NCBI RefSeq assembly: GCF_000699445.3
Contig: NC_067195.1
Coordinates: 54,974,465 to 55,038,464, forward strand
DNA: 64,000 nucleotides
Direction: 5' to 3'
Source of the DNA: Schistosoma haematobium
Lineage: Eukaryota > Platyhelminthes > Trematoda > Strigeidida > Schistosomatidae
Below the pieces are notes generated by a model. The model had not been told where the DNA came from and did no database searches. It saw only the letters and a program-made list of their open reading frames with translations. Made by a program: the position numbers and the translations under genes. Position 1 is the stretch's first letter. Each line of letters begins with the position of its first letter. This document shows positions 49,201 to 57,819 of this stretch, one piece after another.

Positions 49201-52043
49201 CCAAAAATATGAATTTAACCTTATCGAAAGAAATTATTTCAAATAATGCAGTTAAAACCATAATATTACATCACTCAGCAGTTATGTCCTCTGCTCTATT
49301 TATTTATTTAGATCATTCATGTATTAAAAAAGTCAACATATTTGATAATTGTTTGACTGAAGTATAAAACTCTGAACAAAGTGACAGAGAAAATTAACTT
49401 GACGTCAAGTTATGGTCCACGCAACAAACTTATCAGTTAATCATAACTTTGGAACAGTCTTAATTATTTTTAAGTACTCTCAACCCATACATATAACAAA
49501 TTTATTACTTACCACCACTGTAACCTCAGAAAAGCCAATGAGGCCTTTTGCCTGAGAAATAAATAAATTTCTTCGATATTCTGGTAAAACTGGTTCCAGT
49601 TCACCATTTTTGTTCATATACACGGTATAAAGTAAACCTTAGCAAAAAAAAGAATTAAATTCTAAGCGTTAATATTGTTTTTGAAGGCAATCACCCTAAA
49701 CTTTAGTATAGATTTCCGCAGATATTTAATAAATATCACATTGTATAGTTTTATTCCATTATATTGAAAAATGAATTCAAAGAAACTAGGACGCGAAAAA
49801 GCGTGGAGTAATCTTTTCTTAGGTTAATGGAACAAACATGTTAGTTAATTCTTTTTCAAGATCTTCGGTATTTTTGTTGATCAAAGCATTAATCCAAAAA
49901 GATATTAACTCAAATAAATTAATATCAATGATTAACAACTAATATATGGCTGAGAATGTCACTTGTTTGAGAAAACTTATGAAGTTTGCCTCACTTTTAT
50001 GACGGAAAGTTGTGAGAGAAACCTTAAATATTAACGTCAGTAAAAATATCACTCGAATTTATTTCGTATATTTTACTGTTCTGAGTAGTTTCAAGATACC
50101 CCCTGGGATTTATATCAACCTTTACTCATTTACTTTGATTTTTCATACAGATCACTGCTTTTCATTAAAGATATAAAAATCCGTTTAGATAAAAACCTGT
50201 TAATGTAAATCATGTGATAATTTTATTTGACAGTTTAATTACACAAGCCTAGAAGTTTGTACAAGATTAAAAATGAACCACAGTTTAGGATGTTATTATG
50301 TGTCAAAGCCGTGGAAAAATTAATAATGGTTTGAACAATAAAGCAGTGATAAACTGAAATAATTTTGGACTTAATAAAGGAGATGCTGAACTGACAAAGA
50401 AGTATTCAACAGTGTAATAATACGATAGTTAGTAACCGTAAATCCCTCAAGATAGCATACAATATACTAACTTACGACTATGTATCCTTTATATATAGAG
50501 TAAAAATTAATTTATATTATTGTTTGTCGCCGAAAAGTAAGGCCGGTTCTACAAAGTCATAATTTTATAGTTTTTGCTGTCAAGTATTTCAACTCAACTG
50601 ATAGGAACATGTTTTACTGTGCAACTAAATCACGTGGTTAAGAAAAATTTCAATATTCGGTACTATAATCATGACTGTTAGTAACGAAAATACATGAGTA
50701 GGTGAAGAATTTATCGATACTCAATCCTCTCCATTACAGTATAAGAAGTAAAAATATAAGTGACGATTAAATTATCACTTAGCTGTGTTTAATACATACT
50801 GAAGAACCTATGTTATGCTGTGTTAATTAACTTACTGTCTGGAGGCGAATGGGCAGGAGGTTCACATGGCAAAGTCTCACTTTGATGTGACATTACTATC
50901 CTCTCATTTCGCGGCTGTTTAGGTGCTGTTTCAAGCTGTCCAAATATAATCCTTGCAGTTCGGCTGAGAATAGATCCATATATATTCTTAGCTTCGCACT
51001 GAAACATTTGTGAGTCAGTTGAAGTATCGGGATTGTGAATAACTAACGATCCAGCACTAACAGAAATGCGACCAGAAAGTTCAGATGCTGCGTCAATAAG
51101 TGTTCGATGCAAAATTGTGACGGTATCACCGGTATTGTTCGTCCTCATTTCAGTGCTAACATAATACCATTTATAGGTCGGTTGGGGGTTACCATTTGCT
51201 TCACAACGCAACTCCGCATACTTTTCAGTACTCATATGATGAACATATCTAAAACAAATTCCTCTAAAGCATTTGAATCTTACAATACATCTTTCGGATG
51301 AACAATGAAACAAGGACCTCGAGCCATTCTGTTCGGAAAATCACTTCCGTATGCAAGAGACTTGGAGATAGGCAGAAGTTGGTTAGCATTTGCAACGGGA
51401 GCGCGGCAAATATGTCCCCTATGTGCATTCGGCGTATCCAGATACCATCCCCAGCGATTTCTGTCGGTACCATAAACAAGACGTGTACGATCCCTCGGAA
51501 ATGTTGGACGTTCGGCAGGTTTGGGTATAATGTCAAGCCACAGATGTAGTAATTCCGACCTAACACTCTGGTAGTTCAGTGGATGACCCTCCCACATAAA
51601 TTCGCCAAAGGAGTCAGGGCGCATCACACCAGCAGTGTACCAGCGTAAACTACGTTTTCAAAAAGATCAGCAAGTGCAACCTACGATCGGTTAACGGCAA
51701 TATCGTTTAACCTGTCAGCTACAAACTGGTGTTCTTTTAATGTGTCGATACGGAGCAATAATCCACCATGTTTCTAAAAAAGATAGGGTGAGCATGCTTA
51801 CAAATTTACCTCGCAATTTTTTCTTGCTGCCGGATAATTTAATGGATTTTGGACAAAAAACGAGTAACAGTTAGCTTCAAAATTAAACCATCCATCGGGG
51901 CAATCTGCCATTTAACTAGTTTTGAAAACTAATTGCTCACTTGTATCCCAAATATCATCTTGCGGACAACCAAACCAAGGATTTATCGCAGCTACTTCAC
52001 TTTTGAAGACGTTAAATATGAAGATAAGGAGCCAGTGAAGCAT
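24847..52043 (-). CDS. Cont: Contactin-like Ig/FN3 cell-adhesion protein with N-terminal C-type lectin domain (complete, 16 exons)
   Basis: Extracellular adhesion molecule of the contactin family; in flies and vertebrates these act at axon-glia and septate junctions. Sixteen coding exons, all joined in phase, give 1297 aa. The start ATG (52043) follows an in-frame TAG and begins a hydrophobic signal peptide (MLHWLLIFIFNVF). A C-type lectin-like domain spans about 26-190 (CPDGWFNFEANCY, then LRWYTAG). Six Ig domains follow (about 205-335, 340-450, 450-530, 535-630, 635-725, 725-850), recognisable by Cys...Trp...DSG/DAG-x-Y-x-C. Four FN3 domains fill about 855-1285. This order matches insect Contactin. 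No hydrophobic GPI-attachment tail precedes the TAA at 24849-24847, although an alternative donor (TGGG|GTGAGA) lies 24 bp before it. The first four introns are 35-36 bp; later ones are 1.2-3.4 kb and rich in transposons. Confidence 0.93.
26115..26200 (-). repeat. Degenerate Sm-alpha hammerhead fragment
   Basis: Keeps ACCTGAAAGCACTGGACAG and TGCGTATCCAC in register with better copies. Ribozyme core lost. Lies in contactin intron 15. Confidence 0.5.
26741..27058 (-). CDS. Cont: Contactin-like exon 15 (FN3-3)
   Basis: Encodes GVGPLSEPVTVMSATRVP, SIRVWWYPP, WGYRILYWP and ADTYYCIAVQ. Phase 0 at both ends. Confidence 0.93.
28362..28765 (-). CDS. Cont: Contactin-like exon 14 (end FN3-1, FN3-2)
   Basis: Encodes YRIRVRAGNALGLGEPSPPS (FN3-1 end) and LVFKWIPLKRVNENGPNFHY (FN3-2). 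Ends in phase 0. Confidence 0.93.
29620..29910. repeat. Degenerate Sm-alpha pieces (contactin intron 13)
   Basis: 29640-29720 is a minus-strand hammerhead relic (GGAAGCAATGGATACC, GGGACTC). 29765-29910 is a plus-strand relative of 31545-31690 (GAGAAGCCGTGACCAG, CCGTGTCGGT), the block that precedes the tRNA-like head in the copy at 31.5 kb. Confidence 0.5.
30065..30250 (-). repeat. Sm-alpha-like SINE fragment with internal deletion
   Basis: ATGGATGGTGACTAGCAATG and CAGG match the tail of the SINE at 33245, then it jumps to sequence matching 33480-33560 (ACACATATGCCAATAA, CATCAATTG-like). The ribozyme and tRNA head are missing. Confidence 0.5.
31045..31230 (-). CDS. Cont: Contactin-like exon 13 (FN3-1)
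   Basis: Encodes DRVNVSWAVG, FQILYFQIEANA and WTIMASNVSI, the first two-thirds of an FN3 fold. Phase 1 at both ends. Confidence 0.92.
31545..31860 (+). mobile_element. Sm-alpha-like SINE: tRNA-like head plus hammerhead
   Basis: A tRNA-like head with box A (TGGTCAAGTAGG near 31702) and box B (GGTTCGAATCC, 31746-31756) is followed by a hammerhead and the tail TCCAACGTTGGTCTAAC. A 145-bp leader upstream is shared with 29765-29910. Plus strand, antisense to contactin, in intron 12-13 territory just 5' of exon 13. This is the most complete copy of the family here. Confidence 0.8.
31771..31832 (+). ncRNA. Hammerhead ribozyme in SINE, core boxes present
   Basis: CTGAGGA (31784-31790), GAAAC (31807-31811) and GTC (31816-31818) are present; stem I pairs GCACT with AGTGC. 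Stem II is weakened (GTCC...GAAC), so activity is doubtful. Confidence 0.7.
32884..33168. mobile_element. Merlin-type MITE
   Basis: Left end GATGAGACTATAATTTATGG and right end complementary to it (GTCTCGCC), inverted repeats of about 25 bp, no ORF. Flanked by TTTTTGT at 32877-32883 and 33169-33175, an almost perfect 8-bp target duplication. Related over its length to the element at 38946. Confidence 0.8.
33245..33600 (-). mobile_element. Sm-alpha-like SINE, minus strand
   Basis: On the minus strand: box A (AGCTGAGTGGATAACG), box B (GGGTTCGAGTCCC), then a hammerhead at 33335-33281. In the ribozyme CTGACGAG and stem II (GTCCC..) are intact but the GAAA box reads AAAA (ACAAAAC), a mutation of a catalytic guanine. 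The sequence right of the tRNA head (33460-33600) recurs at 30100-30250. Confidence 0.75.
34085..34185 (+). repeat. Sm-alpha hammerhead 3' half
   Basis: GTCCCATACTAGGACGAAAC, GGCCGTCC and AGTGCTTCCAGG are perfect, followed by the family tail GGTGGTCTAGC, but the CTGAGGA box is replaced by CTCTTCCA. Probably inactive. Confidence 0.65.
34374..34590 (-). CDS. Cont: Contactin-like exon 12 (end of Ig6)
   Basis: Encodes LKIVNVQFENSGNYTCSAET and the hinge AGPPGPCGG before FN3-1. Ends in phase 1. Confidence 0.93.
35992..36561 (-). pseudogene. LINE endonuclease end and RT linker
   Basis: GSDHALIRARICLRL is the last endonuclease motif; EQWWAMKAKEMEKAAAIG and TRQLYSLIKETG belong to the linker before reverse transcriptase. 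It then runs into unrelated AT-rich sequence. Confidence 0.8.
36858..37634 (-). pseudogene. LINE endonuclease, N-terminal part
   Basis: Contains GAFNVHTLCQIGQQASLA, CCVSETRIQDP and LFVVSAYAPTDCSSDEVRDE, typical of APE-type endonucleases of this RTE group. Breaks at about 36858 by frameshift. Confidence 0.8.
37951..38211 (-). CDS. Cont: Contactin-like exon 11 (end of Ig5, start of Ig6)
   Basis: Encodes ESDAGQYTCIAKNTLGQAES (Ig5) and STVLLPCRVQ ... YAWHFE (Ig6). The acceptor at 38212 was chosen because it keeps the frame from exon 10. Confidence 0.9.
38946..39239. mobile_element. Merlin-type MITE
   Basis: Left end GGCGACACCATAATTTATG and right end ATAAATTATAGTCTCACC are inverted. The interior matches the MITE at 32884 (GATTTTGGAAC, AATTCATTCATACATTTGG, ATAGCTGATG). 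No ORF. Contactin intron 10. Confidence 0.75.
40123..40389 (-). CDS. Cont: Contactin-like exon 10 (end of Ig4, start of Ig5)
   Basis: Encodes LSDSGMFTCLAWNSLG (Ig4) and TAVMECQPEGAPAMTVEWL (Ig5). Donor GTAGGT. Confidence 0.94.
42100..42872 (-). mobile_element. Merlin transposon, internally deleted, with 8-bp target duplication
   Basis: Ends GGCGAGACT ... GCCTCGCC, flanked by perfect direct repeats GCAACAAC at 42092-42099 and 42873-42880. The minus-strand segment 42164-42352 encodes the C-terminal Merlin transposase (YHGSRSGLFCSRMDDFLY, SEPLSNLDKFLNHV). The N-terminal half is missing or unrecognisable. Contactin intron 9. Confidence 0.88.
43604..43879 (-). CDS. Cont: Contactin-like exon 9 (Ig3-Ig4)
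   Basis: Encodes the Ig3 last strand and Ig4 with VFLTCEASGIPNP and HEWYRND. Phase 0 at both ends. Confidence 0.93.
44368..45479 (+). mobile_element. Merlin DNA transposon, near full length, with 8-bp target duplication
   Basis: 1112 bp, ends GGCGGGACT and AGTCTCGCT (inverted), subterminal GGACGAGCC/GGTTCGTCC. Flanked by perfect repeats GATATCAC at 44360-44367 and 45480-45487. Encodes an IS1016-type DDE transposase interrupted by stops. Contactin intron 8, antisense to contactin. Confidence 0.9.
44430..45363 (+). pseudogene. Merlin transposase, disrupted
   Basis: Zinc-finger-like Cys pattern near 44535-44620, then catalytic Asp 1 in CIVEIDETVV, Asp 2 in VYTDDWRAY and Glu in NNIEAIWSRLK, the DDE triad of Merlin/IS1016. 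In-frame stops near 44617 and 44768 and a frameshift between 45024 and 45046 inactivate it. Open pieces are 44807-45025 and 45046-45363. Confidence 0.88.
45490..46193. other. Contactin intron 8 remainder, nothing recognised
   Basis: AT-rich intron sequence without a recognisable repeat or exon. Confidence 0.5.
46194..46295 (-). CDS. Cont: Contactin-like exon 8 (end of Ig3)
   Basis: 34 codons, LDGAPLRTDSL to VQPEDQGEYEC. Phase 0 at both ends. Too short to be flagged as an open frame, but it supplies the second Ig3 cysteine exactly where required. Confidence 0.92.
47736..47981 (-). CDS. Cont: Contactin-like exon 7 (end of Ig2, start of Ig3)
   Basis: Encodes DSGVYVC (end of Ig2) and GQLVRLECFAAG ... 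KYSWRR (start of Ig3). Phase 0 at both ends. Confidence 0.93.
48465..48930. repeat. Probable interspersed repeat, family not identified
   Basis: A less AT-rich block in contactin intron 6 with internal direct blocks (CAGTCGGTCAGTCAGTTACA, CATGTCACTCAGTCCCCAACC, GACAGTCGCGCGGACCTCAA). It contrasts sharply with the flanking intron and has no coding potential. I cannot tie it to another copy in this window. Confidence 0.4.
49513..49637 (-). CDS. Cont: Contactin-like exon 6 (middle of Ig2)
   Basis: Encodes LLYTVYMNKNGELEPV and RRNLFISQAKG, linking the two Ig2 cysteine strands. The acceptor is AAG rather than YAG, but phases on both sides fit exactly. Confidence 0.85.
50836..51248 (-). CDS. Cont: Contactin-like exon 5 (Ig1 and start of Ig2)
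   Basis: Encodes ELRCEANGNPQPTYKWYY ... FQCEAKNIYGS (Ig1) and then the first strand of Ig2 with its cysteine (ETLPCEPP). Donor GTAAGT. Confidence 0.94.
51284..51649 (-). CDS. Cont: Contactin-like exon 4 (rest of lectin domain, start of Ig1)
   Basis: Encodes LRWYTAG, the WEG and RNRWGWYL segments, the last lectin cysteine (HICRAPV), then RGPCFIVHPKDV opening Ig1. The downstream intron is 35 bp. Confidence 0.92.
51685..51773 (-). CDS. Cont: Contactin-like exon 3 (lectin domain)
   Basis: Encodes KHGGLLLRIDTLKEHQFVADRL. Flanked by introns of 36 and 35 bp. Donor GTAGGT. Confidence 0.87.
51810..51904 (-). CDS. Cont: Contactin-like exon 2 (lectin domain)
   Basis: Encodes CPDGWFNFEANCYSFF and AARKNCE, the typical start of a C-type lectin fold. 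The upstream intron is 36 bp; a nearer AG would leave only 25 bp and break the phase. Confidence 0.88.
51941..52043 (-). CDS. Cont: Contactin-like exon 1 (signal peptide)
   Basis: Starts ATG after in-frame TAG, encodes the signal peptide and WFGCPQDDIWDT, and ends one base into an Asn codon at donor GTGAGC. Confidence 0.85.
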
Positions 52044-52244
52044 CTAGCGTCAACTATTTTCGTAGCATTTCTATGAAACCGACTTCATATCCGCAATCAA
52101 CATTTCGTAAAGGGAACTAAAGTATAATTTACATTTGTAGTAAGTTTAAACAATAGAAATCGATGATTCAACTCAAAGATTTGCAACCTCATTTTAAATA
52201 ATTCAAACGATTGTCATTACAATACTTGACGAAATATAAAGTTT
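52044..52244 (-). promoter_or_regulatory. Presumed contactin 5' flank, bounded by a LINE 3' end
   Basis: About 200 bp separate the contactin start codon from the 3' terminus of the CR1-type LINE on the same strand. This must hold the 5'UTR and possibly the core promoter. I see no clear TATA box or initiator; the assignment is positional inference. Confidence 0.35.
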
Positions 52245-52308
52245 CAGTTTCAGTTTGGGAAGGACAGGAGGCCTGGTGGCCTGTGTTAGTCCTGGCAATG
52301 GTGGTCCC

Positions 52309-54884
52309 TCAGTTGATCCAACTTTCTTTTGAAAGAGTCGACGGATGGAGCCTCGACCACGTGCTGAGGTAACGAATTCCACTCGTTGATGATCCGATGG
52401 TAAAGTCGTTAGTCATCTGACAAGTAATTTGTTCTGGGCTTATGAACATTTTGGAGTGTCCTCGTAAATTATCTGTTTTGGAAGACAAGAAAAATAGGGG
52501 CACATCAGGTGCGAATTTTTCACTAAGTAATTTGAAAACTGTAATCAAGTCGCCTCTAGTTCTGCGATATGACAACGGGAAAAGGTTCAGCTTGGCCAGT
52601 CGAGCTTCATACTGAAGCTTCACTGTTCCGGGAACCAGCTTAGTTGCCGTTCTCTGAACCTTTTCCAAAAGCTCACTGGCTTTTTTTACGCAGGGGCTGG
52701 CCGCTTGTATGCAGTACTCAAGTTTAGGACGTACGAACACTGTATACAAAGTCAAAAACGTCTTAGCGTCGACATGACTAAAAGCCCTACGTATTGACCT
52801 TTGGCGGCTATTGCACTGCAGTGTGCAGTGGTCTTTAAGTCTTGACTAACGATGACTCCTAAGTCATTATATGTCTGGACGACAGGTAGCCCAGTGTTAT
52901 TCATCGTGTATGTACCTGTACCTTGATGACCGTTATGCATCACGACACACTTGGAAGTATTTATCGGCAACTGCCAGGTTTGAGACCATTCAGATAATTT
53001 CTTCAGGTCATTTTGAAGTTCTAAGCTGTCACCCTTACATCGTATCGTTTTCCATATCTTGACATCGTCAGCATATAGCAAGACCGGTGATGATAGGAGA
53101 TGAGGAAGGTCATTTACGTATAAGAGGAATAGCATCGGCCTCAAAACTGTACCCTGGGGCACTCCACTAAGCACAGTTTCCCAGCTAGACAACTTTGAGT
53201 TCACCCGTACTATTTGTTGATGCCCAACTAAGAAGTCTTTTATCCACATCAATAGATTGCCTCCAATCCCGACATTTCTTAACTTATATAACAGCCGGTT
53301 GTGCGGAACCGTGTCAAAAGCTTTGCTAAAATCAATGAAGGCTACGTCTACAGGTAACTTTTGGTCCTTAAGAGCGCACTAGCTTTCACGAGTCACTAAT
53401 AAGTTAGTGAGACCAGAGTAACCTATACTTAAACAGCTCTTTCCGAATAATCTTTTCTGAGATTTTGACGACTACACTAGTTGGGCTAACGGGTTAGTAA
53501 TTCTCAGTTTTGTGTTTCGTACCTGTTTTGAAGACAGGACTTACTATGGCGTTTTTCGAGTCGTTTGGTAAACGGCCCTGCGTTACGGATAGGTTAAAGC
53601 ATATACTTAAAGGGTTCGCAAAGAAGTTAGATAATTCCTTCAATAGCCTAGGATGTAATTCATCGGGGCCCGTGGATTTACCTATGTCAAGCTTATTTAG
53701 TGGACCAAAAACATCGAGTTCTTTAATGGTCACTCTACCCAGTGTATATGTGAGGGGATTTGTATGGACTGACGGGAAGGGTGCTCCTATGGTATATACA
53801 TTGCTAAAGTAGTTCGAGAACACTTGAGCCTTACCAAAGTCGTCCTCCACTAATGATAAAGCATTACTGTCTCCCCATAGAGCAGGAATATTTCCTTTTC
53901 TCCTTATCCTTTGGTTTATATAGGAATACAAGCGTTTAGGACATTCTATGGATTCCTTAACAAGTTTTCTTTCGTACAGTTTTCTAGACTTACGGAGGGT
54001 CGAGGCACAAGTATTCCGAGCCTTTCGATACTGAGATTTTGACTCATCAGTCCCCAGTAACCTAAATCTATCCCACATTTTCCTTCTCTTACGGGGAGGG
54101 ATGCGAACCTCCCTACTGAACCAAGGTGGTGAGTTTCTTGGCCCCCTTGGTATAGTCCAAGGGATGTGGGGTGTGGTAACATTTAAGCTTGAATTTCGAA
54201 ATGCGTCCCAGGCCGTTTCAATGGAGGACTCTGGGTCTATTGTCGAATCTACCAACGATGCTGAGTGCATGATATCTGGTATGTTTGCTTTCAGAAGTTA
54301 GGTCTGGATTGGACTGACACGTGCTCGTGACGGACAGTCATGTGGAAGTCGAAAGTTAGAACTGCGTGATCACTTTTACCTAGGGTTGGCATGTAATGGA
54401 GGTTCGCAACATCATCCTCATAGTGAGTCAGTATAAGATCTAATAAGGATGATTCAGTGTCCGGATCGTACCTTGTCGCTTCTTTCACATGTTGCACTAG
54501 AGCACATGTGATAACCGCATCAACTAGTTCCTGCTCGAAAGAATTCTCCGACGATTTAGTTAGCAGATTTTCCCAGTCTACCATAGGTTCATTGAAGTCC
54601 CCTAGGATTAGACGTCGACCACTTTGGGACCAAGTATTGAGACTGCTTAACAGGATCTCATTTGCCTCACAGCTTGGACTGCACTAAACCAAACCAATCA
54701 GCAGCTCTTGTCCCTTGCATTTCAAGCGGCAACTAACTAATTCACACGTCCCACTCTCATGGGATACACTGTCGATAATGGCAAATAGGATGGCATTCCT
54801 AAAGAATAGAGCTACTCCCCCTCCTCTGCGCTTTTGTATTCTGTCGGCCCTTACTAACGTAAAACCCTCGAAATCAAGTTCCAT
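52309..54884 (-). pseudogene. CR1-type LINE ORF2 (endonuclease and reverse transcriptase), frameshifted
   Basis: Pieces in order: endonuclease 54684-54884 (RRGGGVALFFRN) and 54291-54584 (SLLDLILTHYEDD, LGKSDHAVL); RT fingers 53494-54270 (KSTGPDELHPRLLKEL); RT palm 52752-53252 (SGVPQGTVL, LLYADDVKIW); C terminus 52309-52755 (KVQRTATKLVPG). The catalytic YADD is present. A stop at 54684 and at least three frame changes separate the pieces. Confidence 0.87.
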
Positions 54885-54994
54885 AATATCTATAGCCTGT
54901 GTCAGCCGGGTTTCTGTAGAGTAAATCTGTACACCTAGTTCCGATCGCTTATTAAGTAAGCTTTGGGCATTAGTGTAACAGATCCAAAGCCTGT

Positions 54995-56122
54995 TTAAGT
55001 GGCTTCGTGCTTCATCCAGGGTGTCTTCGGCATCATTCTCTGTCGAAGCCTTACAACCCGAAAATTTACAATTTTCAGGTCCTTTTCGCCAGCGTCTAAC
55101 CTAAGTTGTAGTTCTTTTTCGGCTTCCCACGTTTTTACACGGTCTGCCAATGGTAAGTCCTTTCGGATAAAGACTCCTGAACCCTTTAATTTATGTCCAG
55201 TCTGTAAAATTAGGTCGCGTTCGTTCGAAGATTTGAATACTACTTTAAGCAGTCTTGAATGATTCGGTTTCAAGTTCGCTGGACTCCCTAGTCTGTAAAC
55301 CTTTATCAAGGTGATCCCGGTGATATTTCGAGGCATGAGTTGATTAAGCAGCTGTTTAAACAGCACAATGTCATGCTCAAAACGAGACTTTGTTTCAGAA
55401 CTCTCACTCTCCTTGATTCTATGAAAAATAACTGATCTGTCGCTGTGATCAGCTTTCGATGTTTCGAATACTTTTACGGGGGCAGGATTCCCTTTTATAT
55501 CGCAACGTTGTTTCTTCCTTACAACCTGTACCAATTCGTCAATGTTGCTTGGAGAAGCAACAAATGTTGCGTCAAACCTACTGTTGGATTCCGGAGGGTT
55601 GTCAACGACCTGGGATATCAGGTCATGTTTCCCGATAGAAGCCGATCGACCCTTGCGATTGCGGCTTCTAGGCGTTTCCTGCTGGATGTCATTTGGAAGA
55701 CGGGGAACAGAAGGATCTACTTTCCTTGAGATTTTGTTTAAGGCAGGCCCCTTGGGAGACAGCTTTTCGTTCTTTGAACGGCGTGAGTCATCTATTATCG
55801 AACTAACCTTAGTTCGCCTCATGTCAATTTGTGTGTCGACATAGTGAGTGCTGTTTGACGTGTTCCGACTACGCTTGCTAAAACACTTCTTTGCAGCATC
55901 AACCGGTGAGATGGCCTCGGTTAACAGGCTGTTTGCATCCGAACAGCACTGTTGACAAAGCCAAACGCAACCCTTTTTACTGAATTTTTTGAAAGCCGCA
56001 GGCGTTAAGTTCGTGCAAACTTCGTGGTACCAGCTTTTGCACTCGTCGCACTGCATGCCGCTTTTAACGGGATAACGACAACCCGGACGTTGGTAATTGC
56101 TTTTTTTACACTGTCCGGTCAT
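54995..56122 (-). CDS. CR1-type LINE ORF1 (PHD-like zinc finger, nucleic-acid-binding protein)
   Basis: 375 aa, uninterrupted. The N terminus has a PHD-type Cys/His cluster (MQCDECKSWYHEVC and CVWLCQQC). The middle is basic and low-complexity. The C-terminal half (VIFHRIKESES, LIKVYRLGSP, LLKVVFKSS, GVFIRKDLP) has the RRM-like organisation of LINE ORF1 proteins. Expected to bind the LINE RNA. The open frame does not imply an active element, because ORF2 is broken. Confidence 0.8.
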   Translation of the reverse strand: MTGQCKKSNYQRPGCRYPVKSGMQCDECKSWYHEVCTNLTPAAFKKFSKKGCVWLCQQCCSDANSLLTEAISPVDAAKKCFSKRSRNTSNSTHYVDTQIDMRRTKVSSIIDDSRRSKNEKLSPKGPALNKISRKVDPSVPRLPNDIQQETPRSRNRKGRSASIGKHDLISQVVDNPPESNSRFDATFVASPSNIDELVQVVRKKQRCDIKGNPAPVKVFETSKADHSDRSVIFHRIKESESSETKSRFEHDIVLFKQLLNQLMPRNITGITLIKVYRLGSPANLKPNHSRLLKVVFKSSNERDLILQTGHKLKGSGVFIRKDLPLADRVKTWEAEKELQLRLDAGEKDLKIVNFRVVRLRQRMMPKTPWMKHEAT

Positions 56123-56150
56123 TTAAAAGGAGTCCTTTTCAAAAAGGAAC

Positions 56151-57589
56151 GAGATGCGATGATACTCAGAAACAAAAAAATAATCAATGACCAAGAACTG
56201 AAGAACTGTAAATTGTAAGGACCAAAAGTACTAACAGATACAATTTAAAATGAGGTACTCAGGAGTACCAACGACAAAACTAATTGAGAGAACGGTAAAA
56301 ACGGTACTCTAGTCGAATACTTTAACTGAAATGAATTCAATTAAATTGAAAACAGTAGTCTTGATACGTAATAAACGATCAAAACAATGAACTTTACTCA
56401 GCGAGGAAAAATACCACTGTCCATTTTAAAAAGTTGCTACCCCAATTGAGTTATTTAAGTTTACACTATCAGTTTCCAGACTAGAGTTTGAAGAACTCAA
56501 TTAAATTGTCATTTTGATAATGGCCGAGCAATATTCGATCCCACTTATATTAATTACCCAAACTCTGAGTTATGATTAATAATTAGTCTGTGGAAACACA
56601 TTTCATGCCTAGTAGAGTAACTTAGATTCAGATTTAAACTTGCTTGATGGTCCTTCTGTAGTTATCTTATATGACTGTCCAGTCGTTTCGTTTCAAAACC
56701 CATAAATCGATAGTCCGTTTGGCTTAGGTCGACTAGAAATGTACCATTTTCTAAGATTCATAAAACACTACGACTCCAAAATTTCTGGAAATCAGAAAGA
56801 ATGGTACTGACCTTTCCCCAGTGTCATAGTTCTCGATATTTTCGTACCGGCTGTGCATGATGATGAAATTACCCCAACTATTGGCCATTAACATGATAGT
56901 CAGAAACGTATGTCACTGTTCGAAATTTCGATTACTCATTATTTGTGTTAATTGAATTAGTTTATGCACTGTGAACTTTCTTTGAACGACAGAACCTCGA
57001 TTTTCTCTTTGATAAGTAGCCGGTTTTATGTTTGCTAACAGTTTATCCACTTGATACTCTGTGGTTTGACCAATGAACCTATCAGGTGTAGAATGTTGTT
57101 CTTCGTTATCTAGGAAACCATTTGTTTTTTATCACTAGATTGTACTGATTCTAAAAGCAGAGTTGGAAAGTATTATTTTCTATCCCGAAACCATTCAGGC
57201 GCTTATGTGATTTATCAAGTATATACTCAAGTTAATATTTACGTAGTATCACTCCTGTAAGCAAACTGGCGTTTTTAGATTTCCCAGTGTCTAGTTGGTG
57301 CTTCATGGATTGTGTATCGAAGTTATACAGAACATTTTAGGAACCTAAGAGTAATGGACGTGACGTGTCCTAAGACTCACACACCTCCATTGCAAACCTA
57401 CAATGCATTAAACATATCAAAAGTACGTTCTGGTCTCATTAGCAACCTAGCGGAAGTTTCCAGGATGCTGTGATAAAAACAGTTGAATTTTTACAGCACT
57501 TATCAGCATGTAAACGCAAGGTTAGTTCAGAATGTCCTACCAGTAAAAACCTCCCAAACTTCTATCGCTTTGATAATTACAAGAGGTAA
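56151..57589. other. Between-LINE region, nothing recognised
   Basis: AT-rich sequence between the CR1-type and RTE-type LINEs. The first part may include 5'UTR of the CR1-type element. No gene seen. Confidence 0.45.
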
Positions 57590-57819
57590 ATTTATTTATT
57601 TATTTATTTGAACACATGAATATTGGTACAAGAGAGCGCCAATATATATGCGCCACACAAAACAATGAGAATTCGAAGAGAAATAGAAAAAAAGAGCAAA
57701 GGAGCGCAAAAAAAGAGAACAATAACGAGAAGATTGGTGTAAGGTAGTATGGTAGAAATGAGGGAACGGAAAGGTACAATCAGAAGAAATCTTTCAGTTA
57801 AGGGAGACACAACCACTTT

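Larger units (their letters stand above)
52245..56150 (-). mobile_element. CR1-type LINE (SR1/Perere-like) with two ORFs, ORF2 broken
   Basis: ORF1 at 54995-56122 is intact. ORF2 (52309-54884) is split by frameshifts and at least one stop. The 3' end near 52245 has the short tandem repeat AGTTTCAGTTTCAGTTT (plus strand). Same orientation as contactin; the 3' terminus lies about 200 bp upstream of the contactin start codon. Confidence 0.88.
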
